This document shows positions 16,780-26,751 of a stretch of DNA of 64,000 nucleotides, one piece after another. Within the stretch, counting starts at the first letter, position 1. Each line of letters begins with the position of its first letter. The DNA comes from Planctomycetaceae bacterium (GTDB lineage: Bacteria > Planctomycetota > Planctomycetia > Pirellulales > PALSA-1355). A program made the position numbers and the translations under genes. The notes beneath the pieces were generated by a model. The model saw only the letters and a program-made list of their open reading frames with translations, did not search any database and had not been told where the DNA came from. The stretch is from NCBI GenBank assembly GCA_003153375.1, contig PLYM01000216.1, positions 270 through 64,269 of the forward strand, given 5' to 3'.

Positions 16780-18366
16780 CTAGCGATTGATTTCGAAACC
16801 GAATGAAGCGCCGGTAAACATCAGCGATTTTTGGAAGGACGCCTGCGAGCCCGTGTCGCTGGGAGTGAAGTTGATCTGGTTTTGCGCCAGCGCCAAGTCG
16901 GTCACCCACATCAAGTCGTACGACACTCTAAATCCCAATCGGGGACTGATCTGATACGAGCCGATGAAGCTGATTTCTCCCAGCAACGCCGCGATGTTCT
17001 TGTTGGCGCGCTCATCCCTGGTGGGGGTAACAGGCACTCCGTTGGCATCCAAGATTTGTACGTGCGATATTTGGTCAGCCCAGTTGACGAGCATGCCACC
17101 CTTGACCCGCATGCCCAGCCGCCATGAGGGGCGCTGATAGAACCAATCGCCGCCGCCCTGCAAACCGATCAGGTTGTTGTGGGTCTGCACGTTGTAGTCG
17201 CCATTAGCGGTCGAGGATTGTGCCAGGTAGTGAAGCTGCTCGTTGACCGTAACCACGCGCAAGCCGCCAAATATCGACGGCAACGGCGAGGGCGTGTTTT
17301 GCCGAATCCACGTGCTGTCGCGCGAATAAACCAACTGATCGCGAGTCGGCCGCCGCGAAATGCGGTAGTTCAATTCATAGCTGTTGAACGTTGACGTATA
17401 AATATAGCTTTGGCTGTCCGAGGCGTTAAAGGCCGGCGTGGTGAGCGACGCGTCGACAAGCGAAAAAATAGTGCCCGGCGTCACCGCCGTCAGATCCCCC
17501 GCGTTCCGCCAGTGCGTCAGCCCGAGAAACGTGAATTCCACCCCGTGGTCGCGGTTGTTCCCATCAGGCCCGAGATTCCGCCCGATCGTCGAACGATAGC
17601 CGGGAGCGAATGGGCCGATGTCCAGGGGAATATTCAAAAGACTTTGGTAATGGGCAACAGGCGAAGAGGAGAGATCGATTGCAAGCTGAACCAGGTTGTG
17701 GGTACCCGCCGAGCGGTTCATGTACACAACACTCTGTTCCAGATACCAGCGTCCGTTGTGCATCCAGTCGCGCGAGCTGGCCGTCGGAGCCGGCGCATCA
17801 ACCGGGTCGTATTGCACTTCATAGGGATCTTCGAAGTATTCAGATTCCATCGGCGGACCCATCGACTCCGCGCCGCTGAAATGGTCTCTCTCGACCGGCT
17901 GCTCATCGTCGGGCGTGGGAGGCTCGGCCAGATGCTGAACCGCTCGCACGGCTGAATCGTTGATCACTTTGGAACCGGTGCTCGGCCGGGCCGATCCGAA
18001 CAGGGGACTGCTCAGTTCCAGCGGCTCCGGCGGAACGGGCTTGTCGGCGAGGCACCGCGCGGGCCTCACGGCCGCATCGAGCATGGTCGACGGTTGCCGC
18101 GACATCGTGGCCAACGAGCCGCCAGCCGTCGCATCCGATTTCACCGGGGCTGGTCTCACCGCATTGGATTTGGACGGCGCGGACTTAGCCGAGGCTGGCT
18201 TGGCTGCCGCGTTCTGGAGCGTCGGCTCGTCCGACGTCGATTTCGACGCGGACGCAGACGTCTGTTTGCGCTGCGTGGCGAAGGGATCGTCGTCATCCGC
18301 GACGGCCTTGCCGGCCAGGCAGGCGACGACCAGTCCCAGTAGTAGGATGTTCTTATTCACAGGCAC
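16780..18366 (-). CDS. BBP7-family outer-membrane beta-barrel protein
   Basis: 528 residues with a signal peptide (MPVNKNILLLGLVVACLAGKAVA). Residues 25-200 are a Ser/Ala/Lys/Pro-rich low-complexity linker; from about 200 on the alternating aromatic/hydrophobic strands look like a beta-barrel. GYRSTIGRNLGPDGNNRDHGVEFTFLGL-type sequence and the C-terminal FTGASFGFEINR, ending in an aromatic-rich strand, match the planctomycete BBP7 (putative beta-barrel porin 7) group as I know it. Function is unknown: porin or structural outer-membrane protein. The 295 bases between its stop and the MMPL start (16485-16779) contain no gene I can support. Confidence 0.75.
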   Translation of the reverse strand: MPVNKNILLLGLVVACLAGKAVADDDDPFATQRKQTSASASKSTSDEPTLQNAAAKPASAKSAPSKSNAVRPAPVKSDATAGGSLATMSRQPSTMLDAAVRPARCLADKPVPPEPLELSSPLFGSARPSTGSKVINDSAVRAVQHLAEPPTPDDEQPVERDHFSGAESMGPPMESEYFEDPYEVQYDPVDAPAPTASSRDWMHNGRWYLEQSVVYMNRSAGTHNLVQLAIDLSSSPVAHYQSLLNIPLDIGPFAPGYRSTIGRNLGPDGNNRDHGVEFTFLGLTHWRNAGDLTAVTPGTIFSLVDASLTTPAFNASDSQSYIYTSTFNSYELNYRISRRPTRDQLVYSRDSTWIRQNTPSPLPSIFGGLRVVTVNEQLHYLAQSSTANGDYNVQTHNNLIGLQGGGDWFYQRPSWRLGMRVKGGMLVNWADQISHVQILDANGVPVTPTRDERANKNIAALLGEISFIGSYQISPRLGFRVSYDLMWVTDLALAQNQINFTPSDTGSQASFQKSLMFTGASFGFEINR

Positions 18367-18933
18367 TCCCGCGATCCTCCGCTGTGCCAGCTCTGCTGCC
18401 GGCCCACTGGAACCTCTCCCGCTCGGCGCACGCCTCCGTGACCGATGGCTAAATCGGATAACAAAGGGGCCGCAAACCAGAAATAATCGTTACAACCACG
18501 AAAAAAGGAAAAGTTCCCGCAGAACACCCAAAGCAACACAGGACGAATTCGCGGTGCGATTCCGAACTTCCCGCGCCACCGTAAGCCCTTGTTTCCACGC
18601 ATCTTAAGCGACGACGCTCGAACTCTCGCCACTGCGGGCACCACGCGGGCCAAAGCAATTCGCCCATCGCGCAGGCACTGACGACAGAAAGTTGCTGCCA
18701 GCTGGCAACCGAGCGTGCGAGAGGGCCGCCTGCTGCGAATCGTATTTTCAGTCGAGCGACGGCGCAGCGGCGCCGTGAGGCGGGGACGGCGGCCGGGCAA
18801 CTTGTCTTTTGCAGCAAAAGAGTTACAAAGACCGTAGCAGGCTTGCCTGCTGTCACTTTTCGGGTTCGCAAGACCTGCGGGTCGCGGGCGCCGTTTTTTT
18901 ATCAGGTTACGCTGCACACAGGGCTCTCACCGT
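18367..18933. other. 567-base intergenic region with two short inverted repeats
   Basis: Divergent region between the BBP7 gene and transaldolase. Open frames here have no protein-like composition. Two perfect inverted repeats lie close together: CTTTTGC-A-GCAAAAG at 18806-18820 and AGCAGGC-TT-GCCTGCT at 18836-18851. A GC hairpin-like stretch followed by seven T (18877-18900) comes just ahead of tal. The repeats may be regulator sites or small RNA hairpins in the tal leader; I cannot tell which. Confidence 0.4.
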
Positions 18934-19992
18934 ATGACTTCACCACTCCGTTCCTTGATCGCCTGCGGCACCAAGATCTGGCTCGATTCGATCGATCCCG
19001 AACTGGTCGCCAAGAATCGAGCCCTGGGCGCCACGGGTGCAACCTCGAATCCCATCATCATCGCCGACCTGATTAAGACCGGCCGCTTTGACAGCGAACT
19101 TGAGCAACTCATCGAGCAAAAACTGACCGACGAGCAGATCGCCTGGAAGACGACGGACAAGCTGGTCAGCGAAGCGCAGGCCGTGTTCCGCCCGGTTTGG
19201 GATCAGACGCACGGCAACGACGGCTACGTGAGCTTCGAACTCGATCCGCTGCTGGAGGATCCCGAATTGGGACCGCCGCACGACGAGCGCGTGGCTCGGT
19301 ATATCGAGCTGGGCAAAACCTGGTCGCGCGGCCAGGTGAATCGCATGATGAAGGTGCCCGCCACTCCGGCCGGTATTGGCGCCTTGGAAGAGCTGGCCGC
19401 CGCGGGCATCACGCTCAACGTGACGCTGATGTTTACCCTGCGACAGTATCGGGCGGCCCGCGACGCGATTTGGCGCGGCGTGCAGCGCTACGGCCACTTT
19501 GGCAAGTTCAAGAGCGTCTACAGCATCTTCGTGTCGCGCGTCGACGTCTACACCGAACAACATGTGCCTGACTTGTCGCCCGAGGCGCAAGGCCTGGTGG
19601 GCATCGTGGGCGCTAAGCGTATCTGGGCCGAGAATCAGAAGTTCTGGCGAGACAAGAAGCTGCCGCTGGATCAGGAGCTGGTGTTTGCCAGCACCGGCAC
19701 CAAAAAGCCCAGCGACCCGGCCTGGAAATACGTGGCGGCATTGGCGGGTAGCGACATCGAGACCAACCCGCCAGCCACGAACGACGCGGTCGAGCGCAGC
19801 GGCCAGACCTTCGATCGCGAAGTCGATAAGTTGCCACCTCAGAACGTGCTCGATGAGATTGACAAGAAGGTGAACGTCGAACACCTCGAAGCCACCTTGA
19901 TGTCCGAAGGACTCAAAAAGTTCGCCGATCCACAAAAGGCCTTGCTCAAGCTGATCGCCGAAAAGCGCAAGAGCCTGGCCACGACTCGTTAA
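18934..19992 (+). CDS. tal: Transaldolase
   Basis: 352 residues of the transaldolase family. Seen: [12 protein letters not shown] near residue 33 (substrate phosphate region), [17 protein letters not shown] with the Schiff-base Lys near residue 139, and [15 protein letters not shown]. The C-terminal [17 protein letters not shown] and [10 protein letters not shown] stretches belong to the same enzyme group. It moves a dihydroxyacetone unit between sedoheptulose-7-phosphate and glyceraldehyde-3-phosphate in the non-oxidative pentose phosphate pathway. It stands alone in the window, without transketolase or zwf next to it. Confidence 0.92.
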   Translation: MTSPLRSLIACGTKIWLDSIDPELVAKNRALGATGATSNPIIIADLIKTGRFDSELEQLIEQKLTDEQIAWKTTDKLVSEAQAVFRPVWDQTHGNDGYVSFELDPLLEDPELGPPHDERVARYIELGKTWSRGQVNRMMKVPATPAGIGALEELAAAGITLNVTLMFTLRQYRAARDAIWRGVQRYGHFGKFKSVYSIFVSRVDVYTEQHVPDLSPEAQGLVGIVGAKRIWAENQKFWRDKKLPLDQELVFASTGTKKPSDPAWKYVAALAGSDIETNPPATNDAVERSGQTFDREVDKLPPQNVLDEIDKKVNVEHLEATLMSEGLKKFADPQKALLKLIAEKRKSLATTR

Positions 19993-20138
19993 CGCGCGAG
20001 CGGGCCTGGCGATTGCCGATGCGGCAGCGTCGCGTTTGACGGCTGGCCCCGCGGGGCGCTGCGAACGACCTGGTGCTGTGCTACGATTCACGGCTTGCGA
20101 GCACCGTCCGTACCTTCTGGAGTTCGACACGACTTCTC

Positions 20139-22271
20139 ATGCCGATCGACCCCTACACCTCTTGCCCGGGCGGGACCGGCAAGAAAATCAAGTTTTGCTG
20201 CTCGGATCTGCTCACCGAGTTGGACAAGATCCAACGGATGATCGAAGGCGATCAGCGAGCGGCTTGTCTGGACCACATCGAATCGATCGAGGCCAAATAT
20301 CCCGACCGCGCGTGCCTGCTGTCGATCAAGACCATGCTCGAAGCCCAGACGGGACAGGAAGTCAAGGCCGATGCCACGCTGGCACGGTTCGTCGAAAAGT
20401 ATCCGGATAACCCCGTGGCCTTGGCCGAGAAAGCCACGCTCAAGGCGAGCCAGGAGGGGGGCATCGCGGCCATCGGGTTGTTGCAAGACGCTCTGGAAAA
20501 GTGTACCGAACAGTTGCCGACGCAGGTCTACGACGCGATCGGCTTGATCGCGCAATCGCTGATCGCCGATAACCAACTGATCGCCTCACGCGCGCACCTG
20601 GTGTTGCAAATTGGCGTGGGCGGTGGCAAGGACCAACAGCCGCTCGAGCTGTTGATGCGGCTCAACAGCGCGCCGTCGGTGCCGCTGTTGGCCAAGCAAG
20701 ACCTGCCGCTACTGCCCGCGCCCGACGACGCGCTGTGGAAGAACAGCTTCGCGACCGCCATCGAGCCGGCAATGCACGGCGCCTGGCGGCAAGCGGCCGA
20801 GAATCTCGTCAAGCTCGCCGCGCAAGCAGGCGATTGGCCCGTCATCTGGCACAACATCGCGGTGTTGCGCGCCTGGCTGGCCGATACGCCGGGGGCCGTC
20901 GAGGCGCTGCGCAAATACGCACAGGCGAAGATTCCGCTGGACGACGCGGTCGAGGCCGAAGCGCTCGCCCAATCGCTCGACACCGAGAACGTCGACCTGG
21001 TGGACGTGCTTTCGCTCACCTACGACGTGCAGGATTTCGAAACCTTGCAGGCGCGACTGGTGTCGAACCCGCGCTCGGTCGTCATGCCGCTCGACTTGAG
21101 CCGCATGGGCACCGAGAATGAGCCGCCGCCGAAAGGCGCTTACTGGCTGCTCGACCGACCGAGTCCCGCGAGTGGCAAGGAAATCAAGCTGGAGGACGTT
21201 TCACAGGTCGTGGGCCAGGTCTTCATCTTCGGCAAGCAGACCGACCGCGCGGCCCGGCTCGAGATGGTCGTTTATCGCACGCAGCAAGCCGAGGCGCAAA
21301 AGGCCGTGGCCGAGATCTGCGGCGACGCCTTGGGCGCCATGACCGCGGAGGAAGTCGAAAGCCACGTTCCGGCCGCGCAGTTGGCGCTGACTTGGAATTG
21401 GAAGTTGCCCGACGACACCTCGCCCGATCGCCGGCTACAACTGACGACCGAGCGACGCCGCGAGATTCTCTCCAATCGCTGGCCCGAGACGCCGCAGAAG
21501 CTGCTGGGGGGCAAGTCGCCCAAGGAAGCCGCTTTGGACCCCGCACTACGCGTTCGCGTGCTCGCCGCGCTGCTGCTGATCGAACTGGCGACCGAGCAGC
21601 TTTCGTCCGACTTTGATTTCAACGAGCTGCGCCGCAGGCTGGGACTTCCGGAGCGCGGACCGATCGATCCCACCCAATCGTCGCCCGCAGAGTTGCGTCT
21701 GGTGCGGCTCGACCGGGTTGAAGTTGGGAAGCTGAGCGACGAGCAACTGATCGATCTCTATCGCCGGGCCGATCACTTTCGGCACATCGCGGCGCTGCGC
21801 CGGCTGGCTCAGGAAATCCTCCGCCGGCCAGGCTTCGACAAGAAGTTCGATATGGCCGAGGTGTATGGCGCCCTGGCCCAAGTGGAGCCCGATGCCGAGC
21901 GGGCACTCGAGTATCTGGACAAGGCCCGCGGCGCGGCCGAAGCCGCCAAGGCCTCGACGGCCCCCTGGGACTTGGCCGAACTGACCCTGCGCATCAGCCG
22001 GGGCGACGTGCCCGAGGCCGATCGCCTGTTGCAGCACATTCGCGATCAGCATATTCGCGAGCCCGGCGTGGCCCAGGCTCTGTTCCAGATTCTGACCGAG
22101 GCGGGCATCATTGGCCCCGACGGCAAACCTGCCATGCCCGCCGGGCGCGAAGCCGCGCCGGGCATGGTCGTGCCAGGAACCGCCAGTGCCGAACCCGGCA
22201 AGATTTGGACTCCCGGCAGCGATCAGCCCAGCGGAGGCAAGAAATCGGCCCTCTGGACGCCGGGTGACTGA
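20139..22271 (+). CDS. TPR-rich protein with a variant SEC-C motif
   Basis: 710 residues. The start MPIDPYTSCPGGTGKKIKFCC resembles the zinc-binding SEC-C motif (normally CxCxxxxxxxxC(C/H)) found at the end of SecA and in many adaptors, but the second Cys is Gly, so zinc binding is uncertain. The rest is alpha-helical with degenerate TPR-like repeats (for example ALAQVEPDAERALEYLDKARGAAE, and PEADRLLQHIRDQHI). The C-terminus is a Pro/Gly-rich tail containing KIWTPG and SALWTPGD. No signal peptide, so cytoplasmic. A protein-protein scaffold is likely; the specific job is unknown. It is followed by ribD after 63 bases. Confidence 0.75.
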   Translation: MPIDPYTSCPGGTGKKIKFCCSDLLTELDKIQRMIEGDQRAACLDHIESIEAKYPDRACLLSIKTMLEAQTGQEVKADATLARFVEKYPDNPVALAEKATLKASQEGGIAAIGLLQDALEKCTEQLPTQVYDAIGLIAQSLIADNQLIASRAHLVLQIGVGGGKDQQPLELLMRLNSAPSVPLLAKQDLPLLPAPDDALWKNSFATAIEPAMHGAWRQAAENLVKLAAQAGDWPVIWHNIAVLRAWLADTPGAVEALRKYAQAKIPLDDAVEAEALAQSLDTENVDLVDVLSLTYDVQDFETLQARLVSNPRSVVMPLDLSRMGTENEPPPKGAYWLLDRPSPASGKEIKLEDVSQVVGQVFIFGKQTDRAARLEMVVYRTQQAEAQKAVAEICGDALGAMTAEEVESHVPAAQLALTWNWKLPDDTSPDRRLQLTTERRREILSNRWPETPQKLLGGKSPKEAALDPALRVRVLAALLLIELATEQLSSDFDFNELRRRLGLPERGPIDPTQSSPAELRLVRLDRVEVGKLSDEQLIDLYRRADHFRHIAALRRLAQEILRRPGFDKKFDMAEVYGALAQVEPDAERALEYLDKARGAAEAAKASTAPWDLAELTLRISRGDVPEADRLLQHIRDQHIREPGVAQALFQILTEAGIIGPDGKPAMPAGREAAPGMVVPGTASAEPGKIWTPGSDQPSGGKKSALWTPGD

Positions 22272-22334
22272 TTCCCAGCAGCGCGTGCTCGTGTGCTTCG
22301 CGCGTCATCCCCGTGACGGAGTTGACCTGCACTC

Positions 22335-23453
22335 ATGGCTTCGACCGCGGCAAACTGGGAATTCGACACGTGGCACATGGAGCGGGCCATCGACCTGGCG
22401 CAGCGCGGCGAGGGACTCGTCGAGCCGAATCCGCTGGTCGGCTGCACGATCGTGCGCGATGCCGAAACGGTCGGCGAAGGGTTTCACCAACAATTCGGCG
22501 GACCGCACGCCGAAATCGAAGCGCTCACCAGCGCCGGGGGCCGTGCCGCGGGTGCCACGGTCTACGTCACGCTCGAGCCGTGTTGCCACCAGGGCAAGAC
22601 CGGTCCCTGCACCCAGGCCCTGATTCGCGCCGGCGTGGCCCGCGTGGTCGTGGCTCAGCTCGATCCGTTTCCGCAGGTTGCCGGCCGCGGAATCGAAGAG
22701 ATCAAGGCGGCCGGTATCGAAGTCGAAGTCGGATTGCTCGAGTCGGCCGCGCGCGAGTTGAATGCTCCCTACCTTAAACTCATTCAAAGCGGGCGGCCGT
22801 GGATCATCGCCAAATGGGCCATGACGCTCGACGGCCACCTGGCAGCGCACACCGGCGACAGCCGCTGGATCTCGGGTCCGCCCGCGCGGCAGTGGGTACA
22901 CACGTTGCGGGGGCGCGTCGATGCGATCGTCGTCGGACGCGGAACCGCCACCGCCGATGATCCGTTGCTCACGGCCCGACCGCCGGGACCGCGCATTGCG
23001 GCGCGGGTCGTGCTCGATTCACAAGCGGCGCTTTCGCTCGACAGCAAACTGGTCCGCACGGCGAGCGAGGCGCCGGTCATCGTCGCCGCCAGCGAAGCAG
23101 CGCCAGCCGAGAACCGAAAACGTCTCGAGGAAGCCGGTTGCGAGGTGCTCGTCTGTGCCGGTGAATCGCACGCCGAGCGACTCGGCTGGCTGCTCGATGA
23201 GCTCGGTCGGCGGCGGATGACCAACGTGCTGGTCGAAGGGGGGGCGAAGCTGTTGGGCAGCTTGTTGGATGCCGGCCAGATCGACGAAGTTCACGCCTTC
23301 ATCGCACCCAAGCTAATCGGCGGCCAGGCCGCTCCCGGCGCAATCGGCGGAGCAGGCCTGGCCTGGATGGCCGACGCCTGGCGGCTCACTTCGCCCACGA
23401 TCCGACAGTGTGGCCACGACATTCACGTACACGGCCGAATCAGCCGGCCTTAA
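22335..23453 (+). CDS. ribD: Bifunctional riboflavin deaminase/reductase RibD
   Basis: 372 residues. Residues 1-150 form the deaminase: HAEIEAL carries the zinc His and catalytic Glu, and TLEPCCHQGKTGPCTQAL the zinc cysteines. Residues 155-372 form the reductase: KWAMTLDGHLAAHTGDSRWISG, VGRGTATADDPLLTAR, and VLVEGGAKLLGSLL. It carries out the second and third steps of riboflavin synthesis from the GTP branch begun by RibA (see ribBA). ATG at 22335 gives MASTAANWEF, family-like. It may be co-transcribed with the TPR gene upstream and the P450 downstream (48-base gap), although no functional link is obvious. Confidence 0.95.
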   Translation: MASTAANWEFDTWHMERAIDLAQRGEGLVEPNPLVGCTIVRDAETVGEGFHQQFGGPHAEIEALTSAGGRAAGATVYVTLEPCCHQGKTGPCTQALIRAGVARVVVAQLDPFPQVAGRGIEEIKAAGIEVEVGLLESAARELNAPYLKLIQSGRPWIIAKWAMTLDGHLAAHTGDSRWISGPPARQWVHTLRGRVDAIVVGRGTATADDPLLTARPPGPRIAARVVLDSQAALSLDSKLVRTASEAPVIVAASEAAPAENRKRLEEAGCEVLVCAGESHAERLGWLLDELGRRRMTNVLVEGGAKLLGSLLDAGQIDEVHAFIAPKLIGGQAAPGAIGGAGLAWMADAWRLTSPTIRQCGHDIHVHGRISRP

Positions 23454-23501
23454 GATTTTCTATTTCGCGCTGCTCGACACAACCGCTGCGGAAGATTGCC
23501 G

Positions 23502-24776
23502 ATGACCGTCCTCGCCCCGCTAAAAATTGGCACCGCCGAGTTCAAGGCCGATCCGTTCTCGTACTATCGCCGGCTGCGCGACGAGTCGCCGGTGCATCGC
23601 GTGACGCTGCCCGACGGGCAAAGCGCGTGGCTCGTGACGCGTTACGACGATGTCGTGGCGGCGCTCAAGGATGAACGGCTGGCGAAGAATCACTTTCGCG
23701 TGCTGACGCCCGAGCAACATGCGCGGCGTCCCTGGATTCCGGCCAGTTTTCGTCCGCTGGCGCGAAACATGCTGAACGTCGATCCGCCCGACCACACGCG
23801 GTTGCGGGCCCTGGTGCAACAAGCCTTCTCGCCGCGGCTGGTCGAGGGCATGCGCGAGCGGATCGAGTCGCTGTCGCACGAGTTGCTCGACCGGGCCGCC
23901 GCACGCGGGCGGATGGACCTGATCCGCGACTATGCCTTACCGATTCCCACCACAATCATTGCTGAAATGCTGGGCGTGGGCGTCGAGGACCGGCACAAGT
24001 TCAACCGCTGGTCGAACCGCATCCTGGCGGCCAGCGGATCGCGGTGGGGCATGATGCGGGCGATTCCGAGCGGCTTGCTGTTCATGCGCTTCGTGCGGCG
24101 ACTGATCCAGCAACGACACCAGCGGCCAGGCAACGATTTGATCACCGCGCTGATTGGGGCCAAGCAGGCCCAGGACGTATTTAGCGACGACGAGTTGCTG
24201 GCCATGATCATTTTGCTGATCATTGCCGGACATGAAACAACCGTGAACCTGATCGCTAGCGGGATGCTGGCCTTGCTCGAACATCCCGCCCAGTTGGCGC
24301 GGTTGCGCCAGGATCCGACATTGATCAAGTCCGCGGTCGAGGAACTCTTGCGCTATACGGCTGCCGTGGAGCTGGCGACCGAACGTTATGTGACCGAGGA
24401 TTTCGAATTCGCCGGCGTGCGATTCGCGCATGGCGACATGGTGTTCGCGGTGCTGGCGTCGGCCAATCGCGACGAGCGGCAATTTGCCGATCCCGACGCG
24501 CTCGACGTTTCGCGGGAGCCCAATCGGCACGTGGCCTTCGGCCAGGGCATCCACTTTTGCTTGGGGGCTTCGCTGGCGCGGCTCGAGGGGCAAATCGCGA
24601 TTCAAGCGCTATTGGATCGCACGGCTGATTTGCGGCTGGCAATCGAGTCTAGCGCGCTGAAGTGGCGCAGCGGGCTGCTCCTGCGCGGACTGAAGGCGTT
24701 GCCGGTGCGGTTCACGCCGCGGCACAAAACCTTGCAGAGCGGCCGGGCGCTCGAGGAGCATGCTCCTTTGCTGTAA
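23502..24776 (+). CDS. Cytochrome P450
   Basis: 424 residues, soluble class I type. Seen: I-helix oxygen-binding motif AGHETT (about residue 244), the ExxR motif in EELLRYTA, and the heme loop FGQGIHFCLGASLAR with the axial Cys near residue 350. No membrane anchor. Substrate is unknown; soluble bacterial P450s of this type oxidise fatty acids, terpenes or polyketides. No ferredoxin or reductase gene is adjacent, so redox partners must come from elsewhere. The acyltransferase gene begins 67 bases downstream, so a lipid substrate is conceivable but is only inferred from position. Confidence 0.92.
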   Translation: MTVLAPLKIGTAEFKADPFSYYRRLRDESPVHRVTLPDGQSAWLVTRYDDVVAALKDERLAKNHFRVLTPEQHARRPWIPASFRPLARNMLNVDPPDHTRLRALVQQAFSPRLVEGMRERIESLSHELLDRAAARGRMDLIRDYALPIPTTIIAEMLGVGVEDRHKFNRWSNRILAASGSRWGMMRAIPSGLLFMRFVRRLIQQRHQRPGNDLITALIGAKQAQDVFSDDELLAMIILLIIAGHETTVNLIASGMLALLEHPAQLARLRQDPTLIKSAVEELLRYTAAVELATERYVTEDFEFAGVRFAHGDMVFAVLASANRDERQFADPDALDVSREPNRHVAFGQGIHFCLGASLARLEGQIAIQALLDRTADLRLAIESSALKWRSGLLLRGLKALPVRFTPRHKTLQSGRALEEHAPLL

Positions 24777-24843
24777 ACGACGCCAGGCGATGTCCGGGAT
24801 TCTTCAGCGAATGGATCGCAAACACAGGCAGGCGGGCCTAGGT

Positions 24844-25422
24844 ATGAAGTATTGGATCGGCAGATTCTACTTGTGGCTTTTTGGCTGGCGGATGCGCGGC
24901 GACAAGCCGCCGTATAAGAAATACGTGATCCTGGCAGCGCCCCACACGAGCAACTGGGACGTGCCGGTGATGCTGTCGATCGCCTATGTGTACGGCATTC
25001 CCGTCTCGTGGATGGGCAAGCACTCGCTGTTTCGCGGCCCGCTCGGATGGCTCATCCGCCGGCTGGGCGGTCTGAGCGTCGACCGCCGCGCGCGGCACAA
25101 CGCCGTGCAACAGATGGTCGATGAATTCGCCCGCCGCGACGAGTTGTATCTGCTGATCACGCCCGAGGGCACGCGCGGTCGAGCCGAGTATTGGAAGAGC
25201 GGCTTCTATCACATCGCCCGCGAGGCCCAGGTGCCGATCGTGCTGGGGCTACTCGATTTCAAAAAGCGGATCGGCGGCCTGCCCGAAGTCTTTCATCCGA
25301 CCGGCGACCTGAAGGCCGACATGGATCACATTCGCGCGTTCTACCAGGGAGCCCAGGGTAAATATCCAGAATGCTTCGGCCCCATCCGGCTGCGCGAAGA
25401 GACGGCCGAGCCGACCGCCTGA
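24844..25422 (+). CDS. Lysophospholipid acyltransferase-family protein (PlsC-like)
   Basis: 192 residues from the chosen ATG (24844, MKYWIGRF). Acyltransferase motifs: HTSNWD (catalytic HX4D, near residue 34) and TPEGTRG (acyl-acceptor phosphate site). The order and short length match small PlsC-like enzymes that acylate lysophospholipids or glycolipids. The C-terminal LREETAEPTA is hydrophilic. In-frame ATGs at 24790 and 24811 could extend it, and none of the three has an obvious ribosome site, so the start is uncertain. Downstream of the P450, convergent with the PQQ-like gene at 25440. Confidence 0.85.
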   Translation: MKYWIGRFYLWLFGWRMRGDKPPYKKYVILAAPHTSNWDVPVMLSIAYVYGIPVSWMGKHSLFRGPLGWLIRRLGGLSVDRRARHNAVQQMVDEFARRDELYLLITPEGTRGRAEYWKSGFYHIAREAQVPIVLGLLDFKKRIGGLPEVFHPTGDLKADMDHIRAFYQGAQGKYPECFGPIRLREETAEPTA

Positions 25423-25439
25423 CACTCGGGCGCGATTCG

Positions 25440-26714
25440 TCAGCGCAAGACCGTGCCCGTGTCGCGGCGCGAAATTCGGGCGCCGGCTTGAATGTTGCGC
25501 GACTCTTCGATGCGATAGAGATGCGTATCGGTGCGAATCAGCAGCGACCGGCCCAACACGGCGGGCGAGGCCAGCGAGCGGCCGTCCAGGTGGTTTTCTG
25601 CCAACTGGCGAAACTTGTCGCCGGGCAAGATCACGGTCGTCATGGCGTCCTCGTTGAGCAGATAGATCTTGCCATCGGCGAGCAGGGGCGACGCGCTATA
25701 GCTACCGGTCAACCGCTGGCGCCAAAGTTCGCCTCCCGCCACCGCATCGGCGCACGTGAGCACGCCCTGATCGCTGACCAGGTACAGACGGTCTTCGATC
25801 AACAGTGGCGAAGGATTGTGGGGCACGCTGCGGCGCAAGCTGAACTGCACGTGGCTGTCGTTCACTTCGCCCTGGCCGTCGGCCCGCACGGCGTACATCG
25901 TCGGAGTCCAATAGCCGCTGCAGAAATAAACCAGCCCGTTGCCGAACACCGGACGCGGCACGACCGAATGCCCGGCGTGCCGGAACCGCCAAATCTCGCT
26001 GCCGTCGGCCGGTGAGTAGGCGATCAGCGCGGCGCCGCCGCTGGTGAGGAGTTGATCGGCGCCGTTGACATTGATGACCAACGGAGTCGAGTAAGCGTGG
26101 AGTCCCGGATGGTCGGATTTCCAGCGGACCTGGCCCGTGCGCTTGTCGAGGGCGATGGTGTATTGCACGTCGTGGCCGTCGCAACTGATGATCAGCAGGT
26201 CGCGCCACAGGACGGGCGAACCGGCCGGGCCGTGGTGCTGGTCGTACTTCAGCTCGCGCTTCCAAACGACCTTGCCCTGGGAATTCAGGCAGGCGGTGCC
26301 GTGAGCGCCGAAGTGAACGTAGACGAACTCGCCGTCGATCACGGGCGTCGGCGAGGCATGGCTGTTTTTGTTCGCGATGCGGCCCAGGTCCTCTTTGCGA
26401 AACACCTCGACGTCGACCAGCACCGAGCCGCTCTCGGCGTCCAGGCAAATCGCCCGGAGCGATTGTTCCTGGTCGATCGAGGTGGTCAGCCAGATCCGGC
26501 CATCGGCGACCACCGGCGAGGACCAACCCAGTCCCACGATGGCCGTCTTCCAGCGGACGTTTTGCGTTTCGCTCCAGGTGTGGGGCAATCCGCGCGCCTC
26601 GGCATGGCCTTGTCCATCGGGCCCGCGAAACTGCGGCCAGTCGTCAGCCGCCATGGTCGCGGTCGTTCCACCGCAAAACAGGGCGAGCAGCAGAAAGAGG
26701 CGGCGTGCATCCAT
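25440..26714 (-). CDS. Secreted PQQ-like beta-propeller protein
   Basis: 424 residues with signal peptide (MDARRLFLLLALFCGGTTATMAADDWPQFRGP). The opening DWPQFRGPDGQGHAEARGLP is characteristic of planctomycete outer-membrane-biogenesis/PQQ-like proteins. Repeated PQQ/BamB-type blades follow (SGSVLVDVEVFRKED, GKVVWKRELKYD, GTCLNSQ-like, GSEIWRFRHAGHSVVPRP, GGELWRQRLTGSYSASPLL). It probably folds as an eight-bladed propeller in the periplasm. The blades lack the residues expected for a true PQQ dehydrogenase, so an enzyme role is not supported. It may serve protein binding or BamB-like assembly. Confidence 0.8.
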   Translation of the reverse strand: MDARRLFLLLALFCGGTTATMAADDWPQFRGPDGQGHAEARGLPHTWSETQNVRWKTAIVGLGWSSPVVADGRIWLTTSIDQEQSLRAICLDAESGSVLVDVEVFRKEDLGRIANKNSHASPTPVIDGEFVYVHFGAHGTACLNSQGKVVWKRELKYDQHHGPAGSPVLWRDLLIISCDGHDVQYTIALDKRTGQVRWKSDHPGLHAYSTPLVINVNGADQLLTSGGAALIAYSPADGSEIWRFRHAGHSVVPRPVFGNGLVYFCSGYWTPTMYAVRADGQGEVNDSHVQFSLRRSVPHNPSPLLIEDRLYLVSDQGVLTCADAVAGGELWRQRLTGSYSASPLLADGKIYLLNEDAMTTVILPGDKFRQLAENHLDGRSLASPAVLGRSLLIRTDTHLYRIEESRNIQAGARISRRDTGTVLR

Positions 26715-26751
26715 GCGTCACCAGCGTGAGAGGGTCGAATGAGGCAATCGG

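Noticed and set aside
25440-26714. PQQ-dependent dehydrogenase
   Set aside because: Only the beta-propeller repeats are seen; cofactor- and calcium-binding residues of the enzymes are not recognisable.
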